Source of the DNA: Brevipalpus yothersi
Lineage: Eukaryota; Arthropoda; Arachnida; Trombidiformes; Tenuipalpidae
Length of the DNA: 64,000 nt
Direction of reading: 5' to 3'
NCBI GenBank assembly: GCA_003956705.1
Contig: QZCP01000268.1
Coordinates: forward strand, 428,495 to 492,494
Under the pieces are notes generated by a model that saw only the letters and a program-made list of their open reading frames with translations, made no database searches and was not told the DNA's origin. The position numbers and the translations under genes were made by a program. Within the stretch, counting starts at the first letter, position 1; the number at the start of each line of letters is the position of its first letter. This document shows positions 1 to 13,991 of the stretch, piece by piece.

Positions 1-3000
1 CGGTGGAAAAAGAAGAGCAAAACTTTGGAATGTTTCCTTAAAAATTGGGCTCACTTCCAATATATGGAATACATCAATCATCAGCCTCATTACCATAGTA
101 TTGATTCCGATGAACAGAGAAATACAATAGATAACCATGAATGCGATACTTGATTCGTCAAAGAATTTTTCCAGTAGATATACCCACGAAGACATTGCCC
201 AACCGAACAGTAGTAGAAGCACTACGACAGCAGGTAAATTCAATCGTGCGGTATATATTGGCAATTGGAATGCATAAATTATCAGGCCACATATGGCAGA
301 TACGACAATTATGGAAAGTGTGTCCCAGATGATTGCTGATGTCCAGTATAAGAATGTTCCGACACCAAAAATTCTTTGCAATTGTTTTTCTTCATGTGTT
401 CTCTCTCGAACAAGGTAGAAGACAAAACTTGTGGGAATAAAAACGAAACCAACCAAAATGATGAGAGCAATTCCAGCATCTGCTGCTCGCTGCATCAACG
501 ATTGATCACCCAATTGAGCTGATCTCATATGGAATGGATGAGAATATGTGGTTATGGAGTATTCATCAGCATTCAATCCAGCAGAACGTAAATTAGCTCT
601 CATTATTGCATTATCGAGTGCATTCAAATAGGACGTCATAGCATGATATCCAGTATTATCATACCACACTTTGATCAAATGTTTAGCTTTGTTTTTATTC
701 AGATTCGTCATATCTCTAGATGTTACTGAACTATTATTATGATTATGATTATTATTGAAGCTGCCACTGCTGTTCATATTTTTACGACGTTTAACGGGAC
801 TTTTCAGCTGATGAAATGAAAACCCGCCAAACCGGTAATCATTGAACAGTGGGAAAGTATTGAGTAAAAATGGTTCTATTCTTTCCAAAGCCGATAAATT
901 GAAAAGAAAACCATTCTCAGTGATAATAGGTGGATCAATAGTGTTATATTTGATCATTGAATGACCTGAGGAGTGATCATTTGATGTACAGGATCCAGAA
1001 AATGATGGATTGAATGTGGACGATGAAGATGATGAAGAAGAAGAAAAAGATGGCGATGATGATGAAAATGATGAAGATGAGGATGAAAATAATGTTGATG
1101 ATAATGAAAAATCATCCTGGGATGCTGAGGAACACTTACACAGCTCATCATATCCACTAATGGTACCAGATAGCTGGCCTGGTAATGATGGCTCAGCTCT
1201 CACTACTGGACACTTGGCCACTTTCCAGCCCTCCCGTGGCTTGGGACAATTGAGATCTGGTGCTCTTCGATGAAGAACTAGTTCATTGAGTATATTAATT
1301 GGTAGATTATCGGGCATTTCTAATGATGAAGATGAAAAAGATGAAGATGAGGTCAAGCGTGAGCTGGATGGCGATGATGATGATGGTGATGAGGATGGAA
1401 GCATAGACGATGCTGAGGATGCTGATGATGATGATGATGGCAATGAATGGAATGAACGTGGACTAGCTGATGCTGTAGTCCTACCTGGTTTGACTTTCAT
1501 TGATGGCGGAAGTAGTGATGAATGTGAAGATGTAAGGTATGAACGGGGTAAATGGAAGAACGATGTTGTCGATGGGCCATATATTGTGGGTGATACTGGT
1601 AATATTGGATCGGGTGCAAAACGTGGCTTGATACAAGTCATGCCCATGGCAAGTGCAATGAATATACATGGCAAAAGAAGATTACACAGTAGTGATCGCC
1701 AATCACGAGAAGCATGAAGGGCTCGCTTGCACAGTAGAGCCCATAATTGCATACACTTAAGACTTGTACCATTGGCAAGTGGTGGATTTTTTGGAAATTG
1801 ATAATCAGTGAATGATGTTCCATTAAGTGTTTGATGATGTTGATCTAATTGATATCGTAATTCATGTGGATCGGTAAAACCTTTGTTAATACTCGCTGTG
1901 GTACCATTGTTGGATGCCAAAGACATGGTGTGCAGATGGCTGTTAACCACTGAATCAACAACTGTCGATCCGACAGGTGACAATTTATTGAGATGATGAT
2001 TATGATTATGTTGACCAACCACCGGAATTTTGCTCACAGGCTCTGATAGTAGAGATTGTGCATTCTCTTGTGAATTGCAGAGGGTTAAAAATACTTCCTC
2101 CAAAGTTGTCGAAGTCAATCCATAACTTCCGAAACCGAGATTATGAATATTTGCATCTAAGCACCGGAAAAAAGTTGCATAATCATGTGGTGTACCATCG
2201 TGTGCACAGGTGGGTAGTGCTAAAACCACCTCACTACTATTGTAATCGGCAATAAATGATGCATTAGGAATCAAACATTTCACAAATGCCAACAATCGTT
2301 CAGATTCACTTTGATCCAGATTATCGGGCATCGGTGGTGGCTCATTTGACGCTCGACCTGAATCGCTATCATTTGCTTCCTTTTCATCATTAATCAAACT
2401 TTGGCGGGAAACTGTTAATTGATATCCACAACCATATTTACTACGTAACAGTAGTGGTGAACCATTGCACAATAATTTACCACGATGAATTACGGCCACT
2501 TGATCACTAAGAATGTCCGCTTCGTCCATATGATGAGTTGTGAGTAGTACGGTTCTCGATTGCTTTTGTCGAACTATCAGATTCCATATTGATCGACGAG
2601 CTACCGGATCGACACTTGATGTCGGCTCATCGAGTATAATTAATTTTGATCCACCAACGAAGGCTAAGGCCACACAAAGTCGTCGCTGTAATCCGCCCGA
2701 TAGATTGCGAGCGAATTCATGCTGCAATTGGCCAAGTCCTGTGCTTTGAAGTGTGATGTCAACATCATCATCAATCTGATCATCTGACAGTAAACCTTTG
2801 AGTGAGGCAAAAAATTTCAAATGTTCCCGAACCGTAAGATCACCAAAAAGAACATTATATTGTGGACAGTAGCCCAACAATTTACGAGCTTCATTGAACT
2901 CTTCCGGCACTGGATGTCCATAAACTAATACTGACCCGGATGTGGGCTTAAGTTGTCCTGTGAGTACACTGATGGTAGTAGTTTTTCCAGCACCATTTCG

Positions 3001-5309
3001 GCCCAATAAAGTGGTTATCTGGCCTTCTCTCAGTTCTAATGTTAAATTTGATACTGCTCGATGTTCACGGCGAGATCGACCTTTATTGTAGATCACATAA
3101 AGATTGTGAATTGACATTCCTGATCGAACTTGGGGTGCCACTTGGGACCATCTATTGTCCAGGGTTGACTTTCCATTTTGTGAACTGTAGTGGAGATGTG
3201 ATTGAATGTTGGATACTCGGTGGACATGATGAGATGATGACGATGATGATGATGATCGTGTTGAGAAACCCCAATAGCTTGGTGATATGAAAAAATACCA
3301 AGGCTCACGATGTCCATTTTTTCCAGCTATATACATATATTGTAGAGTACATGCATAATAGAATTAATATTCAATCGTTTCATTGATCATTATTTTTTCT
3401 TTTCGCTACTTTTTTTTCCGAAAGTCTACATTTCGTGATCACAATAATAATGAAGAAAAGAGATAGACAATACTCACGTGGCCTGACATTCGAAATGTAC
3501 CATGCTATCAGGAAGTATATACAGCCATCGATGAACAGCATGATGACTGCTGATGCGAAATTCATTGAATCTTCAGCCATTGGGCTGTGCCAAATGTTTG
3601 ACCATTGAATTCCGACTCCTTGTGTTTCGTATCGTGCCAGATACATGATTCCAAAGCAGAACGAGGTGGACATACTCAAACACTGTAGGTGAGTGAGGAT
3701 GAGAGAAAAAAAGTTGAAAATATTAATACTCGATCAATAACGGCATTAATGGAGCTCAAAATGGACACTCAATTGGCTTTTACTGTTTTGATAATATAGA
3801 TTTGATTTGCACCATGATGGCCTATTGTGAAGATAATTCTACAGGAAATGATTTTCGAGAGTGAAAAAATAGCAAAAGAATGATCCGAAAATCATTGGGC
3901 ACCATTTTCGGGCAAGACCTTCTTCAGAAGGGATCCTTATGAATGGAAAGGATTGAGATGAGGTGGAGAGAGAGAGAGAGACTGACTAGAGAGTTATATT
4001 CTTCTTTTTTTCTCAATTGATACATTCTATAGAGGAATCAAGAATATTTTAGCATGATAACTGGGTAATCACGACTACATCTTCTGCTGGAAATAACGAT
4101 TCAGTTCCGGGCAGACCAACAATTGAGCAATACTCCGATCAGCTTGATACCAGGCAGCATCAGGATGGCCTGAGTCGATTGAAAATTTTTCTGATACTTC
4201 TACCACTACCACTAACACTACTGATACTGGGGGTATACTTATCAACTCGGTAGCGTCTGTCTGGAACCATGTAATCATGGTGGCTTCAAAGTGATTGAAA
4301 AAAAACGTGGATACAAAAAAAGACACTGCCCAACAAGTGGATGAGTATCAGAGTGTTTTCAATCAAATTTTTTGTTCATTGAAAAAGGATTGAAATTCGA
4401 AAATTTTCCTCTTCCATTGGCTCTAAAATGATCTTGAAATTCATTTGTTCAGGCAAACGTTAAGTTTCAAGCATCATCTCTCATTCAAAAAACAAAAGGA
4501 CATGTCTCCATCGATGGAATCAAAGGACAAATGAAAAGAAAAGCTGACAGACAAAGTATGGTGCCCAATCAATCGGCACACGTTCAAACTAACAAAAGAA
4601 GCATTGATCGATGTCCATTTTGACTAATGTTCATTAGAGGGTAGTAATGAATATGCATGAACATTAAACGTCTCATATCAGTGAATATTTAGCTTCATTT
4701 CATCATTTGTGAAAAAGGAGAAGAAAATATTGACAATCCTATCCCACATCAATGGATAAAGTTCGATTAATGTATGCGCTTCACTTTGATGGTGAGTGAG
4801 ACATCAAGAAGAGATGAGTTGAAAAAAAGAAGAATATGATTATTTGATGGTTGAAATGATGGGAGTGATTGTTCAAGTGTTACAAGAATGTAGTGAATAG
4901 AAGAAGAAGTATCTATGAGCAATAATGATTGGATAATATTGACTACTTTTGCTGAAATATATGATAGCCAGTGAACCAATAAACTATATGATGCTTGAGA
5001 GAAGTGAGTATGAGAAGGTGATAGAAGAAGAAGAAGGAAAAAAATGAGGAGAGAGAGAATAATAGATTGAATTTCCGGCTGAGAAAAATTCATCCTTTTT
5101 GAGTGTGTGTGTGAGTATCGATAGACAAGTTATATCTCAAATAAGTGAGAAAAATCGATTGAAGAATACAAGAGAGATGGAAAGATTCAACAGGCTGCTT
5201 TCGGCACTCGAATAGAACACCATTCATATCAACTCAATTCAGACTGATTCTCAATGGACAGGCTTCGAATAGTTGTAGTAGTAGTAGTAATAGTGATCAA
5301 GCAAGCGGG

Positions 5310-5369
<60 letters not shown>

Positions 5370-7858
5370 CATCACATGAATCAGATCGATTCTGAGTAAT
5401 GATTATATGAATTACAGTTCTAAATTGTGAACACACAAGATGAAGGATGGAAGAGGCTTGAAGAAAAAAACCAACATTCGAAATGATCATCTTGATTGGA
5501 CAAAATATTTCTCTCTCTCTCCTTCCCTTTCTATAAATTATGGAAAGACATTTCGAATTTCAAGTGGAAGGTATTCATGCACATATTCTTCACACTTGAA
5601 ACTTGTCTACCAGTAAAGTGTCGGAAAAGTTCTGAGGTTTTTGAAATTTTTTCTTTTCTCCACTTTCTTTCCATTATTTCCAATCCTTCCGGGATTTTTG
5701 TCCATTATAATCGATCAATCTTTAAAAACATGCAACTTACGGTTAAAATTTTATGAAGGTAAGGCATCTCGTGTTCAAGTGTGATGGCTACCATGAATGG
5801 AAGATATGATGCCAAATAGGCCACTATTCCTGAAAGTGATGCGATTGTAGCTGTTCTGAAGAAGCAACTCACCAGATAACTAAGAGAGAAAGAGAGAGAA
5901 AGAAGGGAGAAAGTATGGTGAGCATTTTCGGGAAAGTTTGGAAAAGTGAGAAAGAATATATCTTGATGAAGATGAGACGGACAGATTGAAAGAGGCGATT
6001 CTGTTTATAAATAATCAAAATTGGAGGGAGAAAGAAAGAGAGAGAGAGAGAGAGAGAAAGGGAAAACATTCTCTCTCACTTGAATTTTTAAGTGAGAAAA
6101 AACTTATAAGCAGCGACTATATTTATAAAAATATAAATAAAAATTGCACACACACACACGTAGTCTTGCATAGTCGATTTCAAAGATGATTCAACTCGTA
6201 CAAGACTGCATCCTCCTTCCTTCACTTTCTCATTCATTCAAGTCCAGATCGGTCAATATATTAACTTTACTGGACTTGATGAGCGCCTGAATGATCACCC
6301 TCTCGCTCAGTATGAGATGGATGGAGAGAGGAGAAGAAAAAAATCTATAAGTGGGTGGCCTGGGAGTGAGAGATGGGAATCATGTCCACAGGGTATTTTA
6401 TCGTGATATAAGGGAGTGGATGTAAGAAAAAAAGTGAAAAGGTCTGGGGTGAGGAGGAGTGATGATAATACGAATTTATATGATGATGATGATATATTTA
6501 TATATACTTACCAGAACATTATGATCGAAAAACTGAATGCAATCAAATAAATGTAGAGTATAAGAAGATCAGAGTGGGGTAGAAGGTTGGCAAATTTAAA
6601 TATGGTAATAAAACAAACAGAACCAAATATCATTGCTGAAAATCCGATGATAAACCATGCACTCCATGCAACTGTTGCCTTAAGTCCAGTCACGCGTAAA
6701 TATTCTTCCAAATTGAGTTCACGTTCAAGAACGAAGTCTCGAATAAGAAAAGCAATCAAAAATATCCACGCTACTGTACTGGTGACCGGAGTTAAGGCCA
6801 CAATGAAGAAACCAAATTTATCTTCTTTATAACAACCATATGGAAATTGTTGCAAATGAACACTAGGAGAATAGGTTAATTGGGATGTGTTGGTGTGATA
6901 CATGGTGATCGCTCGATCAATTAGCTCTTGAACTTGAACAAAACCACGAAAATATCCTAAATGATTTGCATAATCATCCCTTGGACCAGGCTCCCATATA
7001 CGATCTTTGAGAGCCTTGGTGGTGGGAACAAAATCGATGTCGGCGCGAATTTTGTATTCCACATTTTTGGGCAATGATTGGCTGGAATCGTTGATGTTGA
7101 GAAACACAATGCCGGCAATCAGTTCATGGCTTTTGGTAAATTGACGAGCAGCCACTTCCATGGACACTTCATCGGGAAAACTGATAAAACGCTTCAATTC
7201 GAAACACTGAGCAATATTGCCCGCCAATTGAACTAGGCCAAGAATGCCACCAGAATTAACAAATCGTTCCACTAATCGTGAGCTTTCCAAATCTTCAAAC
7301 AGTCCGAGAACATCTTTTCCCAGTAGTTGTATCACAATATGCTGGACACCCTGCAATCGTTCGGTAGCATGAGGATCAGCGTAGAAAGTTTTCAAGCTTG
7401 AAAAAGTTTGTGACCATGCTTCAAGATTGCGAATCAAGACAGACATAAAATTGAACGAATTGTTCATTCGTTCCATAATTGCTTTCGTCAATTGATTGTC
7501 TGGTGTATATAAAATTTTTCCCGCCAAAATTGGCTTCAACCATGACCACAGGACAGGTCCACCCGAAAGTTTCATTATATTTCGATATCCATCACGACAA
7601 AAATCACTAGGCAATGATTTCATTTCTTGCTCATTCAGCTTAAAGCCTCTTGGATTGGGGCGAAAGTGTTTAAATTCATTACGTAACATTGACAGTGGGT
7701 GGCCACACATTGTTTTACCGATTATGTCCGCTGCTTCAGGCGCTAGATTGGGAAAAGAGAGAGAGAGAGAAAGAGAAAGACAAGTTGAGAGAGGAAGGAG
7801 GACAGAAAGTGAATGAAATGGAGAACGTGGTTAGGAGATCAAGAAGGCGGACAGGGGA

Positions 7859-7919
<61 letters not shown>

Positions 7920-8344
7920 ACGATCTTGGGAGGCTATACATCGGTCAAGAATGACGCCAAAGTGATGCGGATAAGGAGAAGAGAGAGAGAAAAGGCATCT
8001 TGAAGAGGAGAGGCGAAAGATGAGGATGAAAGTTGGATGATGACGAAGATTGAGGTGATAAAAATGTGTGAGAGAAGAAGAGAAAGAGAGAAAGAGAGAG
8101 AGTCTAAAAGGTAGAGAGCAGGTATAAATATCTTGTGTATTAAGATCCTTGGTGACCTGCAATATGAAGCTGCACCAAAAATAAGCTGTAAGCTTGATCT
8201 TCTCACATGCTCATCATCATGTTATCTAACCGACGTCATCTGCTTTTATTCAACTTTTTTCTTCTCTCTCTCTCTATCTATCTTCTGGTTACCTTGCCTG
8301 GTTGCTTCTCTCTCGCAATTGCCAGTCAGAGCTTGAAACACATT

Positions 8345-8414
<70 letters not shown>

Positions 8415-10172
8415 GAGGAGTCACTTCCGGGTACTTACTTCCCAAAAGATCAATGCCATTCCTTCTGAAATCAAGTTTTCGGATCTCTTCCTGAAGATCC
8501 AGTGTGGAGGTGAAATTGTGAATGAAATCTTTCACTGATGGCATTGCTGCTGCAGCCACTTTTAGTGATCGCAATGATCCTGGTAGATCACCGCGAGTTA
8601 GGCCAGCTTTTTCCATTATTTCATCCGGTATGAATATCGATGTGTCCGGGCTGTCCGATCCAGATGGATCATGGAACACTTTGCCAACACTGAGGCCATT
8701 TTCGAGTAGTGATTTCACCTCGGGTTGAGAGATGGTATCCACAATGGTGGACACCAATTTAATACCCGCAGGCAGATCATGGATGACCTCGGTCACTCGA
8801 GCATCAGTCAAAAGTGGTGAAAGATATTCCACAAGTTTGTGAATTCTGTGAATGTGAGTGTGGAGTATGCATGAGTCAAGGTTAATAAGAGCAATGGACA
8901 AGGATGAATAAATAAACTAACAATAGTAAGATGGAAAGCAAAAAAGAGGATGAAAAGAGATTGTTCAGATCAATCAATTTGATGATAACTTTTTTTGATC
9001 GTCCGATGCAAGAATAATGAATATAGAATGATCAAGTGAAAAGTGAGAGAGAAAGAGAAAGAGAGAGAAAGAATGTATATATAATTCTTCAAATGTACTG
9101 GACTGAGGATATTCTGAGTGGCCACTATTGACAGTAGAAAGGAGGTAAAAATTAAAATTTTAAAGTTTGAATATTTATAGAAATATTGCGAAAAAGAGTG
9201 ATAAAAAAGCAAGAGTGTAAGCTGAAAAAAATTTAGGGCTCTAAAAAATTTAAATATAATAATAGACTCACCTGGCTTTCGGAAAATGAGGTACATCTCT
9301 GTAGGTTGATTGATTAAGACACGAATTATCAACCGTACACACTAGAGATTGGAAAAAATTAACACCCCCAACACTAGGCAAAGCTTTTGAATTGTAAAAA
9401 CCTGATCGAGAAGAGAAGAAAAAAATTGCGAAAAACACAATTTATGAGAAGCTTATCACTTCCAAAAAGTTATTTGATGTTGCCAACACACAACAAAATA
9501 GGTATGCTTATCACTTTATTTAAAGACTTAACGATAGCTTGGAAACTATTTGAAAGTTCGAGAAGCTGTCATGATGAGAATCATAATCTTCTCATTTTAA
9601 AATATATGAATCCGAGAGGTATGCACTTGGCAACGAAGCTCCAGATTCATGACAATTAAACTAATTTTGAGCATCGTATATTTAAGAAAGTAGGATGTCG
9701 ATTATTCAAGGATGCGGATGGAGATGATAATCGATCTCTGAGGGTTGGTTCACATGACTGCTGTAGTATTTACACTCGATGAATTGACCGTATAAAATAT
9801 GCCGGTCAGTAGACAATTGTGATAACATTGTTGAACAGATAGATACTCACAAGTATTCTTTGTTTCTGGTGGAAATTGTAGTCGTAACAAAAGGACACTG
9901 AAAAACACAACTGCTGGCCAAAAAAATTCTAATCCTAGGATACTCTGTAGTTTTCAAGAATGAAACAAAAAATAATGAGAAGAATTAATGAATTATGTTG
10001 TTAGAACACAATTGAACACAAATAGTGATGACATATTTTGGATGGTATACAGTGATCATCGAATGATTTTCATGAAGATGAACCCTTTCAATCATAAAAT
10101 ACTCACTAATTTTCTCCGACGAAGAAGCAACTTATGTCGAAGTAGAAGGCGAAGTTGCCGGAAGAAAGCCAT
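1..10172 (-). CDS. ABCA1-type full ABC transporter (5' part; runs off left edge)
   Basis: Lipid-exporter-type ABC transporter of subfamily A, integral to the plasma or organelle membrane. Coding exons in transcript order: 10172-10107, 9944-9851, 9341-9272, 8845-8439, 7742-6512, 5879-5741, 3682-3478 and 3326 to the edge. Together they give 5538 nt (1846 codons) with all phases consistent. The N-terminus MAFFRQLRLLLRHKLLLRRR strongly resembles ABCA1. TM1 is in the second exon, extracellular loop 1 in the third to fifth, and TM2-TM6 in the fifth to seventh. NBD1 has Walker A GRNGAGKTT (about residue 846), signature LSGGLQRR (about 944) and LDEPTSS (about 965). A Ser/Asn/Asp-rich stretch leads to TMD2, where KVWYDNTGYHA matches the second extracellular loop of ABCA1. 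The last TMD2 helices and NBD2 lie outside the window. GA tracts fill several introns. The exact ABCA member is not assigned. Confidence 0.93.
3683..5740 (-). other. Large ABCA intron with GA microsatellite and one unexplained ORF
   Basis: A 2.06-kb intron between the exons encoding KILT and CLSMSTSF. It holds GA tracts at about 3968-3982 and 5315-5367 (CT on the sense strand). It also holds a minus-strand open frame at 4075-4326 of 83 codons, starting GTG, whose translation is not obviously low-complexity. Because the flanking ABCA exons join in frame and match the family without it, this frame is not a required ABCA exon. Nothing else is recognised here. Confidence 0.5.
5315..5367. repeat. 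(GA)n microsatellite
   Basis: About 53 nt of nearly pure AG dinucleotides inside an ABCA intron. On the transcribed (minus) sense strand this is CT. Confidence 0.95.
7866..7917. repeat. (GA)n microsatellite
   Basis: About 52 nt of AG repeat in the ABCA intron between exons ending at 8439 and starting at 7742. A shorter GA-rich patch lies at 7756-7800, next to the splice acceptor. Confidence 0.95.
8349..8413. repeat. (GA)n microsatellite
   Basis: About 65 nt of AG repeat in the same ABCA intron, starting about 25 nt downstream (in transcript sense) of the donor at 8438. Confidence 0.95.
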
Positions 10173-11398
10173 GATACAAACTGAGCCAAAATTTCGGCTG
10201 TCGATGATGCTGAGAGAGAGAGAGAAGAAAAAAGAGTGAAGAAAAAGAGGGGAGAGTCAGAAAAAGGGAAGGAAAGAAGAAAGAGAGACAGAAAGAGAGA
10301 TAGAGATAGAGAAGAGAAGAAGAAAGAGATGAAGAGACTGGGGATGCTTTCTGAACAGCAATAAGAGAGAAAGAATACCTGAGTGATTCGGAAAAGGAAG
10401 GAGAGAGAGAGATGAGAAGAGAGAGACTGAGTGAGAAGTTGAAAATTTCTTCTCCGTCCGTGAACTACTTCGAGAGAAGGAGAAGAACCGATCAGAAGGT
10501 CAGGTCAATAGTGAAGGCAACTTATAGATTTTGCTCAGGATTTTGCTTTAGCAGTCCAAAATCTATAGCTAAAATCAAGCTTAATTTTAGCCCACTGACG
10601 AAGGCATTTCTTGCCATCTCTTTCTTGTTTTCAGAATTTCTCTCTCATCTCTCTCTCATCCTCACTTACACACACATACTCCTCTTGATCAGCTTCCTCT
10701 TCATATGTCCTCTAGGTATAATCGCCTTTTGCCCCTCATCCAGGGCCACACACATCCGAGGTTAGCCCTGTTGACAAGTACTAATTTTTTTCCAATCCTA
10801 TTCAATTAGAATGAATCATCATACTGGATTAATACACGATTAGTCAAAAAATCAATGTCTCTCTCTCTCTCTTTATCTTTCTCATTTACTTTCAACAAAC
10901 AACAAATATTCTCCTTTAAGAAAAATTTTTGCAGCTCATCATCAGCATCATCATCATCATCTATAAACACACATCTCTCATCGCCGGTCATTGGACTTAT
11001 AAACGTATTTGAAACGTATTTGAAACGTTATAGACGTCATAAAACGTTGATCGTTTGAACGTGAAACGTTTTGATTATTGTTCAGATATGCCACTAGGTG
11101 GCTAATAGTCTTACTTGGAGCGAAATGTTTACCTTTTTTGAGGTGGAAAAAAGCACGCGCTAATGTGTAAGCATGTTTTGGTCAATTAAAATCTGGGGAA
11201 GCCAAAAATTTTTCTGATTATTCTAATTGTGGACGACTTTTAATGTAATCAATTAAAATTGGATCATATTTGATGTTCTTTTTTATTTGTGTGTGTGAGT
11301 GTGTCTATTGATTGAGTGGTGGGAGGAAGAGTAGGAGAGAGAGAGATATTGGCAAGCTGTCTGGAAGCGATTCTTCCAGCTCTTCACCTCGCCTGGAC
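10173..11398. promoter_or_regulatory. Divergent intergenic region between ABCA and WDR74-like genes
   Basis: This 1.2-kb stretch separates two head-to-head start codons, so it should hold both promoters and 5' UTRs. It is GA-rich from 10209 to about 10440 and CT-rich around 10620-10700 and 10857-10885. GAGA-type motifs are possible, but no specific promoter element is claimed. ORFs within it are low-complexity. Confidence 0.5.
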
Positions 11399-13110
11399 AT
11401 GGCTTCCATGGCCAATCGAATGTTTTCCGGAATACTGATTGGAGATGAACTTGGTTTCATTAAGCGGCTAGATTTTACTTCTGGTCAATCGCCCGCCAAA
11501 GCGTTAACCATTTTGAATAGAGAGTTCATTGGACAACCGTCTCCGGACAAGTCTGTACTGTCTATTCATCCGATGGAAGAAGTGGAGCCAAGTGGTGATA
11601 GTGGTGATGAAGATGATTTTATTCCAAATCTAAGCGATAAAGATTCCACTAATCGTACATCATCACATAGAACGGGTTGTAAGTCAGTTGTTGATAGTGC
11701 CAAAAACACACCATTCGATGAATGTAAATATATATACTTGATCGCCAGTAGACCGAATCATATATACCTGTATAATTCGTATACCGAACAGTTTTCGTCT
11801 ATCAGTTACTTGAATGATGAATCAAATGGTTTAAATGGTAATTTAGTGGGTGCTGCACCAATTGGTAGCAATAATTTTGTTTCTTGTTATGAAAATGGGC
11901 GAATAATTGTACACAATATAGAGACTGATATTCTCAGCTTATCAAGTCAAAGTAAATCGAAAGCAATGAAATTGCTAGGAATTGATACGGATCATCAAAC
12001 CCTCGCTTCGAGGTCCTCTCAGAGCTGTGAGCCAAACAGCAAAAAAAGATTTAAAAAAGATCATCATAAACCTGATTCTGGTCAAAAATCAAAAATTTCA
12101 CCTTCCAGTGAGTATTGAACTCCTTGAACTCCCAAGTTTGATTGTCTCAACCTTCCAGACCACTACAGAACAAGAGCCTATATGGCCTTGTGAATAGAGT
12201 TGAAGTTGAGAAGATCAATGACAAAAAATTTTTTTTGGCTCTCTGAGACTTTGTTATCTTTTCATTGACTTTTCTCTCACATCACTTTCTTCTTCTCTAA
12301 AAAACACTCTCAACAGGTCCTGGTTCTACTCCTACAACCATCTTCTCACCCAATTGGCAGCCATCGAATACATGTTTAACTTGTTTCAAAGTTAATGGCA
12401 ATCGGATAGCGATAGGAGGAAAGAATGTGGATCTTCGAGTTCTTGATATTACCACTCAGAAATGTATTTTCACAGCAAGATCTCAGAGTAAAGATTTTCT
12501 CGGGCTAAGGAACAAGATATGGATTTCTGATGTTGATTGGATGGGTCCATTATATCAATCAACTTCACCTACCATGATAGCAGCTTGCTCACGAGTTGAT
12601 CCGATCGTTCGAGTTTACGACCTCAGATCCAAGCAACGCAAGCCTATTTGGACTCTGAATTTTAAAGATCAAACTTTCAACAACGATTCAAACCCTCCGT
12701 CTTTCACCAAAATATGTTCAACCGCTACTCCCGTTCACACCAATCTTCCCGCCCAGCAACTTATCCTTGGTACGACAATGGGTCGATTGATGGCAGTGGA
12801 CCTGCGTTTCAATTCACACTCATATCGTCACTTGGGCGTTTTCAAAAGTTTTGGAGCTGGTTCCATCAGAGACATAAAGTATGTTGGTATGGAGCGAAAC
12901 AAAGGTAAAATAGTGAGCTGTAGTCTGGATAGGTTTGTTCGAGTTCATTCCTTCTCTACTGGTACTGATAAGAGTCGGTCTCTTGACTTTCGTTATTACT
13001 CAAAAACGAAGCCGACCTGTGTCTTACCGATATTAGCTGGCGATATGGGTAGTACTGATTTTGAAGAGCAGCTGGAAGGCCTTGCAGCCGAAGAGCAAGA
13101 AGAGTTATGA
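11399..13110 (+). CDS. WDR74/Nsa1-like WD-repeat ribosome biogenesis factor
   Basis: Nucleolar WD-repeat protein of the WDR74 (yeast Nsa1) family, which acts in pre-60S ribosome maturation. Exons 11399-12107 and 12317-13110 total 1503 nt (500 aa). Joining CCA|GTGAGT to CAACAG restores a propeller blade (PGSTPTTIFSPNWQPSNTC). The ATG at 11399 gives MASMANRMFSGILIGDELG, which aligns with the start of vertebrate WDR74. The frame is open upstream without another ATG. Later segments such as DPIVRVYDLRS, LILGTTMGRLMAVDLR and KIVSCSLDRFVRVHSF are WD blades typical of WDR74. Residues around 65-85 are acidic, and a charged, Lys-rich segment lies near the exon junction. The C-terminus is Glu-rich. The family assignment is good; the subcellular role is inferred from the family. 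Confidence 0.85.
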
Positions 13111-13990
13111 TGACTCTTTTGAGAAATTCATCTCTCTCATAATAATCGAAATCCAGCGTCTTTCATTTGTTTTTTTCGTTTAAAATTTTGGATTCATTCA
13201 AAGCAATTCACTCCCTCAATTGAGAGTCAATATCTACCGGAAACTCGATCTGGTGCTCAACATCCCTCGCCAATCTTACTGGATTTTCCCTCTTCCACCT
13301 GAAATCTTTCTCCCCGTTCCGAGGAGTCGTTTATCATCGAATGTTGTGAGGAGGGAATAAAAGGGAAATTAGAATGAATCCGTGAACATTGAACCTTCTC
13401 AACTTGATGATTCTGACAATTTATGCTGAAGAAAGAGCTATTGTCACAAAATCAGGCCAAGATCATCATTTTCTTTCACCCACAATCGATTGGATTATCG
13501 ATCGATGCAGCACTAACATTCAGCCAGAACTAGCATGTATACATGTTTCATGACAAACCCTTTAGCTTTAGAGGAACTAAAGCTTTGAATTATTTGTCCA
13601 GATCATGGTTCCCATGGGAAGCAATATGACTTTTTATCGATGTAATAAATTAACTAAATTCCCAGTACAAATTTTTAATTGTCCTTCTTTGTCAGCTGCT
13701 CATTAAAGGCCCTTCGTTAAATGGTATAATGATTACAGAAAACTTTCAATCGGAAATATGATGCAAAAAATTGATCATACATTCACTACGTTTCAGCACA
13801 ATTTTCTTTTTGACTTGAAATTTATCTAAGTTTCTTCCGCTCTACAATTGTTAGAAGGTCAGGAAGCCTACTTTTCCCTTTCAATATGTCCCATTACCAT
13901 TTATTCAAGTCATTATTATTTAAAAAGGCTAAATTGATTTCCTCTTCCTTCCAGTAAATAAGTATTCCAGAAACTCTGAATTGATAAATT
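13111..13990. other. Gene-free stretch downstream of the WDR74-like gene
   Basis: 880 nt of AT-rich sequence following the WDR74-like stop codon, presumably its 3' UTR plus spacer. An AATAAA hexamer lies near 13644. I see no coding region or structured repeat. Confidence 0.5.
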
Positions 13991-13991
13991 T

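Noticed and set aside
1010..1717. Plus-strand Asp/Glu-rich open frames (87 and 143 codons)
   Set aside because: They are antisense to the Ser-rich loop of the ABCA protein, whose minus-strand frame is open and family-matched throughout.
7689..8538. Open frames coding poly(Arg-Glu) or poly(Leu-Ser)
   Set aside because: Pure products of the GA/CT microsatellites, which are open in several frames; they lie in an ABCA intron.
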